A stretch of DNA of 62,000 bases from Chrysomallon squamiferum. Lineage: Eukaryota > Mollusca > Gastropoda > Neomphalida > Peltospiridae. Within the stretch, counting starts at the first letter, position 1. Each line of letters starts with the position of its first letter. Both the position numbers and the translations under genes were made by a program. Shown piece after piece: positions 22,038 through 34,500 of the stretch. Where the stretch lies: assembly GCA_012295275.1 (NCBI GenBank), contig CM022673.1, positions 976,105 through 1,038,104 of the forward strand, in the 5' to 3' direction. A model generated the notes under the pieces. The model was given only the letters and a program-made list of their open reading frames with translations, was not told where the DNA came from and searched no databases.

Positions 22038-23740
22038 GGGGTAACGTACAGAGAGAGATTCAGGGGCGTTATTTTTTTTATTTTTTTTTATGCACGTTAA
22101 CTTTTTATACATTTGTGATTTGTATTTCACTCCATAAAAGAGACCAATGCTCATATATGCCTCCACTTGAAAAAGTAAACGTGGCATGTGCGTCTCCTCT
22201 CTGACAACTGACAGCACAACGAGTGATTTTAACCATAAGCTGCATAAAATATACCCGAAATAATAAACCGGAGAAAGGATAAAGTTTTTAAATCTCACAA
22301 TACTTGTTTCAAGACAGGTATCCTTTCTTCTGCGTCCAATCCATTTACTGCGCCTCCTCGTGATCAGTTCTGTAGCGGCCATTATAGCAGTTAAAATTTA
22401 ATACCTAATCCTAAATTAAATACAGCAAAAACTGGCATGCTTACAAACTTTTTTTTTTTTTTTTTTTTTCTGTTTGATTTTATTTTCATATTAATTTTTT
22501 TTTTTTTTTTTTTTTTTGTTATGTTGTTGTTCTATCTTGTGATATACAATTAATTAAACTGGCTTTTAAATAAAGAGCAGCAGCATATTAGTTATACATA
22601 ATGAAGGGCAGTTCAAAAATTTCAGAAATGTGAGCGCCAACCCTTAAAAAAAACAAAATAATAATGTCGCTGATCAAATATCTCGCCTTTGTACCTAGAC
22701 ATTAAGCTATTGCAGTATTATTGTTGTTGTTGTTATTAATATTATTTATTTGGTGTTGTGGGTATCAAATTTAGTTATAGTACAGGTCTACACCGTTTAA
22801 ACAAATACGTACCAGTAGCATTAAATAATTTTCTGTTTCGCTTCGACATAGCTTTTTTTAAAAATGCCTCTATTATTAATTAATTAACGAGTTTAATTAA
22901 TTTTTGCGAGGTCAGTTTTATTAATATATTTTTAATGATTTAGTCAAACATCATTTAATTTATTTTATTTTTTTTTTTTTTATTAAATAACTATTATTAC
23001 TACAATTTATTTGTTTATTTTAATCATTATTTATTTATTTTTTTTTTTTATTTTATTTTATTTTTTTTTTGTTTCCCCGCCCCACGAATCCTGTGCCTTC
23101 ATTTACTGGTTAGAAGCACTGAATTTTTTACAAACATCATCCATTAAGCCACTGACCACTGTGAGCTTCTGGTTGGAACCAGAAAATCAATAGCTCAGCC
23201 ACCAGAGTTAAGAACATTAGTCTGCCATGTATTTATTTTTTGTAAACTGTAGTTAATAAATTGTAGTAATAATAGTTATTAAAAATTGAAAAATAACCTT
23301 TCACAATCATATTAATTTTTGCAATAGGTTTACAGGTCATATTTAGGTTTGCTTCACTATATGCACTGGCCTAACTTGCCCATTTGCACGTGAATGTTTT
23401 CAAAACAAACCGTGACCTTTCTGACGTAAGGAAAGATTAAAGAAACAGCCAATCGTATCAATTCATATCAATGACCTCGAGCTGCTTTGCCACCTGATCG
23501 AAGGTATCTCAGCAGAGTTGTGTTTAGTTCTGGCTGTCATTGTTTGTTATTTTCTTTTTGCAACGGCTAGAGCTTTTCAGTTATTGAGCACTTCTCTTTT
23601 TCAGTGCCTATTTCGTTAAACTAAACACTACGGAACGTCAAACTGTGTGTATTGAGGAACCAGCTAAGTACGTGAGTGACCTCATGAATAATTCATGAGC
23701 TGTTAGAAGGAGGCTTGATCTGCTCAGGAAGGGTTGCACC
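21794..23740. other. Divergent intergenic and promoter region between the unidentified gene and PURA
   Basis: Two start codons face away from each other across about 1.95 kb. The stretch holds (TAT)n at about 22004-22036, two poly-T runs near 22450-22517 and ATTT-rich DNA near 22960-23070. About 23380-23740, just before the PURA start, is less AT-biased and is the likely PURA promoter and 5' UTR. No core promoter motif can be assigned with confidence. Confidence 0.55.
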
Positions 23741-26700
23741 ATGTCGGATCGTGAGCTGAGTGGTGACGAGCAGCAACAGCCGCAGGGTCAAGGCGCAGGT
23801 TATTCAATACGCAATTTCTTAAATTATAACTTTTTTTCACTTTATTACTACATATCTTAGTACATGTTATATTTTGCACTGTCACGGAAGTTTAGCTGTT
23901 AACAAGTGTCCATGTTTTTCTGTCAAGTGACCGGGTCAGCGTATCTTGGAGAATTTTCATAATTTCTCGCCCAAACGTCAATATTTACATTTAATACAAT
24001 TGTTGCATTGTTATGTTAACAGTCGTAGAACGTCCTGGAAATTTTCATTACGTGAAATGTTCTAACCATCATGTATAAACACATTTTATTCCATGTGGTG
24101 GTCAGCGGAAATTCAACATGGCGAGCACGGCATCGACAAACTCCGGAAGCCTAATTATTTCTTTCTGTACATAACCTAATCTTTATTTACCATTTCTATA
24201 TATTGAGTTATCCATTTTCTGCATGAATTTTTATTTTGTTACTGAATTCGGTACTGTAGTTACTGGCAAGTGTCTTTGACTTATGAAACAGGAAGTGCAA
24301 GCTGTCAAATTTTTGTAGGTCAAGTTTGTTTTGGTTTTGCAAGATGGAAATTCCTTTGGTTTTGTTGTTTTCAGAGCCTTATAAAGCGTTTTACGCAGAC
24401 TTTTTTGCGTACAATTTTAGATGTACATGATAAAATGTTTCAGTATGGATAACAAAATTTAGAATAATTTAACTAAGTTTGTTAATCATCTGTCTAGGTT
24501 AATAGATATTGATTTTCCGAGTCGAAACAACATCGCAAATTGTCGTAATCAACTGAACTGCGCTTAACAAAACAAAAATTAATAGAGGTTATTTTTATTT
24601 TATTTTTTCATTTTCTATGAATATAACTGCCAAAAAATAAGTTAAAATATAATTAAAAATATTTTATTTGATGTTTATTATATATTCAACAAGGTTTTTG
24701 TTTTAACTTCAGGATTTCCTATCGGTATTTGAATATGTTATCTGTACTTGTTAATGTTTGATAAGTGAATATAAATATTGAAATAAATAGTAAGAGGATA
24801 TTAACTTACAGTGATATATTTAGAAAATTTTATTAAAATATAAATTAAATTGTATTGTTTTTGTTATTTTTAAAACAAAATTTAAAAATCAGGTGGATAT
24901 TTATTTTTATTTCATTTTTGCACAGTACCGTATGCTTGCATATTTGGGGTATTTTTAAGGAAAGACTACTGGTAATCTGAGTGAGGGGGAAAAGGACAAC
25001 ACTTCAAATAAATGAAGTTTTATGAATGATTTTACTGAACTTGTATGGCCTTTAATTTTTGGTGATATCATTTGACACATTATTAGTCTAGTAAAATATG
25101 GCACATGCACACACCATCATGTAGATAATTAAAATAGAAATTATGAAATACTTAGTTTTTGTTTTTTGTTGGAACTGTAAATTTTTTATTTCTAAAATAA
25201 AATATATGCAACTGTACCATTATACATTTTATATATCTTAAATTCATTTTAACAGCATTTCTCAAGGAAACAAATTATATTTTTTTTTATTGGGTTTCAG
25301 TGGGATTTTTTCTCTGATAATACAACTACTTCCATGATAACATGTCAACAAATGGATATTTATGAAAATATTAATTAAAAAATAGAAATTGCACATAGGA
25401 CTTCAGGTGAACTACCTGGCTGTTTGGAATATTGGCTACATATTTTCAGTTTTACTAATAAAATATAATGCACCTTATTGTGCCCTGACATTTTATCCAT
25501 GGATTGCTTTGATTTGGTAACTTTAACATGTAAAAATTCCTTTGCATAATACAGTTTCACATTATTAAAATAAAATACATATTGAGTGAACATATTTTTT
25601 AGGAAATTACTATTAGGCTTGTTCTTGATAATTAGATCATTATTTTAAAAGAATTAATATTGTACCATATTCAGTTACCTACAGAAATAAATTTACACAT
25701 GTATGAGTATATTTTGTATAAAGATTAAAGGCATACACATACAGTTGGTAAATATGTAAATTAATCAATGTTATATAGTTGCTGAAAGTTAAAGATCATT
25801 TCCATGATAAAACCTCTGTTTTGTGAGGTATTTTATTTGGGTTTTTTGTTTGTTTTTGTTGTTTTTTTAAATCTAAGACAGTGAAGCTGATTGGATTCCA
25901 TATTTTGTGTTATTAATTTCTTCAAAAGTGCTTGACCACAATGATACTGATCACATATTTTTTTCATGCCATAAATACATACAAGATGTATTAATAATTA
26001 GGACATTTACAATATAGATTATAGGCACCTGTGCTGTTGATAATATTTTATCAGCAAGGTCAAGTTTAACCCATAGATGACAATACACATACATACACAT
26101 CCTATCTGTAATATAACTATTCAACAAATTCAGAATGTTTTGTATGCATCAAAATGGGTAGTCACTTTTTTTGTCTTTCAGATAAAGACTTTCCTTGGAA
26201 TAATGTTGCATTATACCATTAGCTACTTAAAATAGTTAAACATTAAACGATAAGTTCTGTGTGTGTTGTTGTTTTATTCTACTGTAAAATGGATATGAAG
26301 TTACCAGTATAGTGGTGTTGCTTCCTGTAAGTTCAAACATACTGAAAATGTGCTTGAAACTTTTTATCTGCATTCACTATAAAAATGGTTGCAGAAGTGC
26401 CTTGTTTGACAAGCATGTTTAGATTGGTTTGGGCACCATAAAGATTTTCTTTATTTATTATCTCCTCAAATGTAGTTCACTTTTGCTTCTTTATCCAGAA
26501 TTGTAGATCATCTGTTTGTATTGTTTTCTTTTGTTTTTCATTGGTATAATATTTACATAACTTTAAAATAACAAGTTTGGAGAAAACAATATTTGTACAT
26601 TTTACATTTTACATTTTCCGTATTGGAACATTAATTTATTGCTGGTAATTTGTTTTAATTAAGTTAAGTATCTTGTACAAACTTAAATTAGTTGCTTTTC

Positions 26701-27721
26701 AAAGCCATAACCAGATTTGTAAGATGATTTTTATACCACTTAAATGCAAAATGAAATGATTGATAGGTGTTCTTGTTTTGTGGAGGTTTTTGTAAAGAGT
26801 TTACAGTTCCTTAGCAATTTTATATATCTTATGATCATAGACATAGCTTCACATAACCACATACCTGTATTTATTGTGTTCATGATAACATCCATTTGTT
26901 CCAATTCATTGCATTTGTGAACAAGTAAATACATCAGTTTAATTATGGAATAGTAATTATTGGAATTAATTTATAAACTTGCAACCACTAAAACATTTTT
27001 TTTAAATAGCTGAATCATGAAATTTGTGTTTACATTCAGCAGTTTACTATTGGCAGCTTGCCAGATATAATTGTTGGGTTAAATATAGCATTCTTTCATT
27101 GTATTGATTTGTGTAGCAACTTGGTTGATAAGATGTACACATACATCAGTCAGTGTTTCAACAATTCCATTGAATAATGTCCAGTGATTTTGTGTCAGCC
27201 AGAATCCCAGATGATACCACCTTAAAAGATGATTGGGGAAGAACATGTTAAGACAGACTCAAATTTTACTGATAATTGGTGTTAAGATGGGAATTTCAGT
27301 GAATGTCAGAGATTTTGCCCTTGGGCTTTCGACAGCATGTGAACCAGTACTCAGATACTTGCTACATTGCAGATCAGTCACAAACATACTGGTATCTCTC
27401 TTACAAAACTGAATTAAGGCTTAAAGCTATTTAGTTGAACCTTGCCTAAATACTGTTAGAAGAATCAAAATATATATCATTGAGAGTGATCGAAATGAGT
27501 GAAACATTTATCATGAATTTCTCCGTATGTTGTAATAAATGGGCAAGTCAGACACATATCTTACAATAACCCAACTGAATTTTATACTTTAAATATCATA
27601 CTTGACAGACCTCAGCACTTTATCAGTGGCAGATGTTTCTCTTTGATATTTAAAAGTTGTTGAATGATGTTAGGATTATAACTTTTTCATTTCCATTAAT
27701 ACATTTTGAATGGTAAATGAA

Positions 27722-27752
<31 letters not shown>

Positions 27753-28485
27753 GTGGGTCTTTTTAATATTTTTTGTGGATGTTCTAGTTCAAATAGTTTG
27801 TACTTAATATTTAATAGAATTGTTTCCAAAATATATTTAATGCAGCCTAAAAATCTGATGAGATAATATAAATATCTTTTGTATTTTGGCAGAAGTTGGA
27901 AGGTATGAGATCTCGACTTGTATGATGGACAGTAGTAGAGTTCAGATTGTAGTATATAATACATATTAACATTAGATCAATTGTGTTGAATATTGTACTA
28001 ATTATTTCAGAGGACCATATTTTTAGAAATTCAGTATTTCATATAATCTTGTATGACTGAATCTGAAAGTAGATGGTTAGTATCTAATCTTCAGCAGTAA
28101 TTTTACCAGTATTCCACATGCTTTCGTTCCTTCTTTTTAGCCTTATTGAACACTGCTATATTCATTTAACCAGATATTCAATCTATTCATCAACTTTTCA
28201 TTGACAGTCATTTTCTTCTTTATACATAATAGTGCTAACATTCTTAAAGTAATTGAGGAAGAACTCTGCCTTGTCACACAACTTCAAACCAAAATAGCTT
28301 ATTCACAGTATATTGTTTAAATTGGATGATGTGCCTTAAAATTTGTTTAAACAATATAAATATTTGGTTTAAATTGTAATTTTGTTTTTGCCTATTAAAT
28401 ATAGTAAATCAGTAATGAAAAAAAAAAGATTTACTTTTTTATAAAGAATTCTAGATCATAAAACTCATATAAACTTTCTGAATAA

Positions 28486-28528
<43 letters not shown>

Positions 28529-31500
28529 TTTAGGATCTGGAGAGCAGGAACTGGCAACAAGAACACTTCATATACAGTCAAAGCGATTTTACCTAGATGT
28601 CAAACAGAACAGACGTGGCAGGTTTATTAAAGTGGCAGAGGTATGTTACTATTTCTAATTTCACATTCAGTATTCTTTTTATCAAATGTCTGTGTCTCGC
28701 ATCATGAATCCTGTGTTCTCTATATTTTGCCCTATAACTGTTCGTGGGTTTTGGTTTTTTTTTTTTTTTTTTTTTTTATGCGTGAATAACTGGTAGATTC
28801 ATGCTGAAGTAAACCTGCTTTATCTTTTAACATTAGTCTTTTAGAATTTAAATTGATTTGTTGCTAGTGATAGAGTAAAAAAAACATTAAAAAATAAATA
28901 TATTTTGCTAAAGACTAAGCAATAGGAGTGAAAGTATTTTTTGGGGAAAGTGATAGAACAGGCTGAATTCTGACAAACTAAAATAATTTTACTTTCTAAG
29001 GAATAGAACAGTTTATGTGCATTAAATTAGAAAGGTTCAGAAACCTTATGTTGATTATTGACTTAATAAGTTTCATATTTTCCGCATGTTTCTACTAGGT
29101 GGGTGCAGGTGGGAAGAAAAGTCGCCTCCTTCTCGCGATGTCTTCTGCTGCAGAATTCCGAGACTATCTGACAGATTTTTCAGAACATTATGCATCCCTA
29201 GGTGGGTTATCTCAGTGGTCAAGCTTTGTTTTTGTTCATTTTTTTTTTTTTTTTCAGTATCTTTTCATTTACAGCAAACATTAGTGTAAGTACTTTCTCA
29301 TTTACTGGCATATTTGCTAAGCCACACTGGAACAACTTGATCCTATTAATTTAATTTCTTTTATCTTAAATGTTCCAAGACAAAACTGTTTATTTAAACC
29401 TGCTTTTATAAATATTTAAACTGCACTGAAAATGATCTTTTGATGAAGTAATTGTTTTTACTATCAAGATAGTTTTTCAATCAGAGATATCTCGAGCAGA
29501 AATCATCTGTTTTCAGTGTGGTGCAATTAATAGCCATAACAATACAAATATGTTCTGTTTTGAAAGCTGATATTTGTTTGTTTTGTTTTTTTTGTTTATT
29601 TAAATATTAAGTCAGTTACATTTTTTTCTAGGCTGCACATAAATTTCAAAAATATTTCGATTTTAAATTTTCTTTTGAATAATGCTTTATATTACAAACT
29701 ACGGTTATTTGTATGCTGTAATTATTGTGAGGCAACGGGTTTTTGGCCAGTTTTGGGTTTGATTTTTAATGTGCAGCTCTGAAATTGTTGGAGATTTTGT
29801 TAAAGCCATGTTAATTTTGTTGTTCAAACTTTGTAGATGACTTGCTTTCCAAAAGAATAAAATGTATTAATATTAAGTAAATTTAAAAAAAAAAAAAAAA
29901 ATCATTACATTTTAACTATGGGTTAATAACTATCAAACATTTTGAAATGGAATAATACTAATAAATAATTCAGTTTTGTCAAAGAGTGCATGATAATGTT
30001 TAATGAAATCTAATAGTCTTTTTTAATATTCTCTGCCAATTATATCATTAATTATATATGTTCTTTGTCTTTAAAAGCAAAAAGGAATCATTTTCTATCT
30101 TTATCAGTAATGTGTCTTTTTGAAAGCAATGTCTGGTGTTTATTGCCAATGAAAATTTGTGAATTTGTTTTTTTTATTATTTACTGATATATCCATATAT
30201 GGCATATGTCAACATATCTGTAACATAATTTGCCTGGCTAGGGCAGAGATACTTGGGCTGAAAGTTGATCTTTTCGTGTTTTTTGCAGAGGACAATGATG
30301 ATAGTAAGTATAGATTGCTCAACATTTTCTGCTATTTAAATTTTGCTGAGACCTGGTAAATAATGAGGCATTATTCCTATGGTAAGAATTTTTATTTCTT
30401 TCTTAACATGCAGAGTGCGGTATAAATTAATTTCGAAGGAGGAAACAAAAAAAAAAAGACCCAAAAATGGGAAAAATAAAAATAAATCTTTTAAATTTTG
30501 AAGAGGTTTGTAAATGTGATCAAAATTATTAATGATTGTTCTTAATCCAGTCTGTTAGAGACTTTTGTTCACTAATTATGATAAAGTGGAATATAAATAT
30601 GCATGTAATGTATGTAAATAAACCTAACTATACTATGAAATGTTTAAATTCAACATTTAAAATTTAAATTTTTTATTTTATATTTATAATTTTAACAGAA
30701 AATATGTTGCTAAAAAAACCACTCAGTAATGATAAAAAAATTAAATCGATAAGTAGGTGGAAAACACAGTAACTCCGGAATAATTCAGCTACACAGTAAT
30801 GAAAGACTGACCTTAATGTATTTTTTTAATTATTTATTTTTCATTATTATTTTCTTTTTGTCTTTTTTCTTTTTTCTTTTTAAATGATACTATAATAATG
30901 AAAAAATTATACTAAAAATCAGTTCTAATATCAAAAATACAAAATCCGTAATACAAGATGAGATCTAATTTTTTGTCTTATTGTTACTTATTGATCCATA
31001 CAAAAAGCCTCACATTAGTTGCTGTGTTTGTCAATAATGTGATTTAGAGATAATTTTCAGCCCGATTCATTAAGTACTATTCTTTGTTACTATGTTATTA
31101 AATTTTGACTTTTTAAATGTTATGTTTACAGTTTTGAAAACATTTTTCATTGTTTGGTTGTTAAATATTCTTGATAATTATTTTGATTATCTAGTCAAGT
31201 AAAGAAATAAGCTCATTTTTCAGAGTGACGTCATCTATTTAATGATTTATAATAATTAACACTAAAATTTGTAACTCAACTACAGCAATTTCTAAACTAA
31301 CCTATTATGCCTCAGTAGATATATTTAATAAATGTTTGTTTTAATAGTGAATAAAAATTCTTGACATATAGTCGTTATCTGAAAATAGATAATTTTAAAA
31401 AACCTGTGTGATTTTTGATAAGATGCTTTGACAACTTGAAGGAATTGTAGCCATTTTATTTTCTATAAAAGTTGTAATGCTTGAATGTTCCAATCTGAAT

Positions 31501-34500
31501 TAATATAACCATAAGGAACAAAGGAAATAAAAGTAGATTAAATTGTGTTCATAATAATTTTGTGTTTCTCCCTGCATTTTAAAATATTGGAATTCTTTTT
31601 CATCAGATTAATGCACGTTAAGATAAATTTTGCTCATGTACCTCTGCCCAGCTGTACATTCCATTTTTGCTTTTCAGTTTCTATATAACAGAGCCCTTCT
31701 CTTGCAGGTCCTGCCAATACAGAGAACCCACCTGAAGATGGCAAACTAAAGAGTGAAATGATTGTCAAGGATAACAGACGGTATTACCTTGACCTTAAAG
31801 AGAACCAGCGTGGAAGATTCCTAAGAGTAAGTAGAATATATAATGAAAGTCCTGAAACAGATTAAGCTAATAAAAAATGAAAACAGACACACACATCCAG
31901 CTTTACAAGAAAAACTGGAATTAGTTTTAATGACTTAACTTTTAATTTTTAATTTTCACATTCAGTGTCCTCAAAACATGTAAAAGAATTAGTTATCCAT
32001 TGAAAGTGGATAATACAAGAAATGTATTTAATGCAAATGCATGAACATTTTCTGTTTAAAATATTTCTATTCTGAAATGGTTTGTAATATTAAAGTGTTT
32101 TTTTTAAAAATACATCGAAGAAAGATAAGCACTCAACACGTTAAAATCTATGGTTAAGAGACATTCTACACTGATTAAGGATTAAGTAGATTTAGTGAGG
32201 AAATAAGTCACACAGTAGACTGTGCATTTTCAGTTGGGAGTTTCTTGTATGTACTTGATACTCTTGAGCCAGGGACAAGAAATAGTCCAATATGCTGAAG
32301 AGAATTAATTCAGAATACTGTCTATGTTTTAGCCTTCCACTTTAGCATCAAAATCATAGTCTCTCTCCCTTGTTAAATGCCATATTAATACAAAATTTAT
32401 AAAAATATTCCACATATATACTTTTTTTTAATGGTTGTGGCTCATCAAGTTATTAAATAATTTTAGTTTGTGAGTGTTTAAGATTTTTATTCTTTTTGTG
32501 GTTTAAAAGAACTATTTACAAGACTTGTTATTATATAAATTTCTTAAGGATTTAATAATATATAATAATGCAAATAAAAATACATCAGTGCAGTATTTTG
32601 CTAGATTTCCACTTTGCCATTTTATGCATATATTTTTCATGTGTATGTGTGTGTGTGTGTGCCATTTTATTTTTCAAATAACAGTTTATCCAGTGCTATT
32701 TTTTTCACTATCCCTAGCATCTAATTTATTTAACTTTAAGCTGAAGTGTTCATTTTATAAGTATGTAAATGGTTTTGTAAATGTTTAAAGTTAATAGTTA
32801 AAGGTTGTAATTTGTTTGCCTTGAGCATTAATATTTAACACTTTTATTGTTTTGGGGCATTTTTAAATTTCAGTAAGGAGAATAACATTTGTTTTCCACA
32901 GGTTTCACAAACCATACCACGAGGAGGTCCACGTTCACAAATCGCTATACCCGCACAAGGCATGATCGAATTCAGAGATGCTCTCACAGAGCTACTTGAC
33001 GAATTTGGCACCGATGATCAAGGTGAGGATGGTAAGATCACAATTTGTATGTCTTACAATAAAATGATTTAATCAATCCAAGGTTTGTATCTTTTTCTAA
33101 TGAATTGTTGTTTTGTTTGGACTGTTTTTACTAAACTGGGTGTACATTCTGTCTTATTGTTTGTTTTTTCTACTGTTTTGTTTGTATTGTTTTCTGCTAG
33201 GCCGATTGTGTAATGTGTTGTAGTAGTTTGTATGTTTTATGCCAAGCTGGTTCAGTTCTGTGTTTTATAAGTTGATTATCTGTGTACCATTTGGAGCCTG
33301 CAAAAATTTGTTCCAACCATTTCTTTCTAAGCTGTATAGTATTAAATAAAGCTTTTAATTTGTAGGACATTCTGCTTAACTGTTATTTTTAATAAAAAAT
33401 GTTTTGTAAAACTGAAGCTGTGGTTTGTACTAATTAATGTAACCTAGCTATATTACATATTAATGATACGAAATGTATAAATTTGGCATTATTTTATACT
33501 AATCTAAAACTTGTCTTGGCAGCTTTTATCAAACATTATTTTATCAAACAAAGTTACAGTTGTAACCTAATAAATGCCAGTATTAAAATGCATTTATAGG
33601 TTATTAAACATTGATTATTTTCATTTGTTATATATAAAAGAAAATTTCTTGCTCTGTGTTTCAAATTTGTATATGTTTGTCTTATGTTTACATTTAAAGG
33701 ATGTCCAGTATTCTGTTTTAATGGCTGGAACTAACATACTTACTTGCATTAATTACAATAACCCTTTATTTGTAATTTACATCATAAAAAACCATATATA
33801 ATAAAAATAATGAAGAAATGATTCATTTAATACCATTCTGTTTAATATTTAAATATTTCAGGTTGCTCGTTATGTGTATGTACAAATCGCATGAAGAATG
33901 GATTAATTTTTTATAAAAATAATAACTAAATATTTTATGATCTTAATAATCAATGGAATCAAATTACTCAAAATTGCTTATACATGAGTATGCAACAATG
34001 TCCAAAGACGCTGATACAAATCCAAAAATTTCCATTCAAATATTTTCCATGCTGCATATTACTTAAAGAGTTACTTCAAATTTCAGAACCTCAAAGTGAA
34101 CTACCAGAAAGCCGATCAATGCGAGTAGAAAACAAAATGTTCTATTTTGACGTCGGCTCAAATAGAAGAGGAGTATATATGCGTGTATCAGAGGTAAGAA
34201 ACTCATTATGTTACATGTATACTCATCAGTGATGGAAACTCCTTTTAAAATTAAGCAAACAAAAATAAAAACTTAGTTATAGAGTTAATGCAGTTAAATA
34301 TTACACTGAACACTATTAGTGATTAAACAAATGCAGTGTTTTTAGGAAAGGAATGTGTTGCTTGAAATTTATTTCTTTTTTTCGTATTATTTCCCCATAT
34401 TTTTTATTTTTATTTTTATTTTATTTTTAAATCCTTTAATGTGGTGAAAAAATGGTTATCCGTAGGAAATTTATCTGAAATCCTTATATGCTAGCATGTA

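Noticed and set aside
21915-22382. 155-codon ORF on the minus strand starting MAATELITRRRSKW
   Set aside because: It runs into poly-Asn from a TAA repeat and hydrophobic junk. The first 30 codons look plausible, but no donor joins them in phase to the neighbouring minus-strand gene, which has its own start with an upstream in-frame stop.
24117-24175. ATG-initiated GC-rich patch as an alternative first PURA exon ([10 protein letters not shown])
   Set aside because: It runs to a stop without a convincing donor in the phase needed for exon 2.
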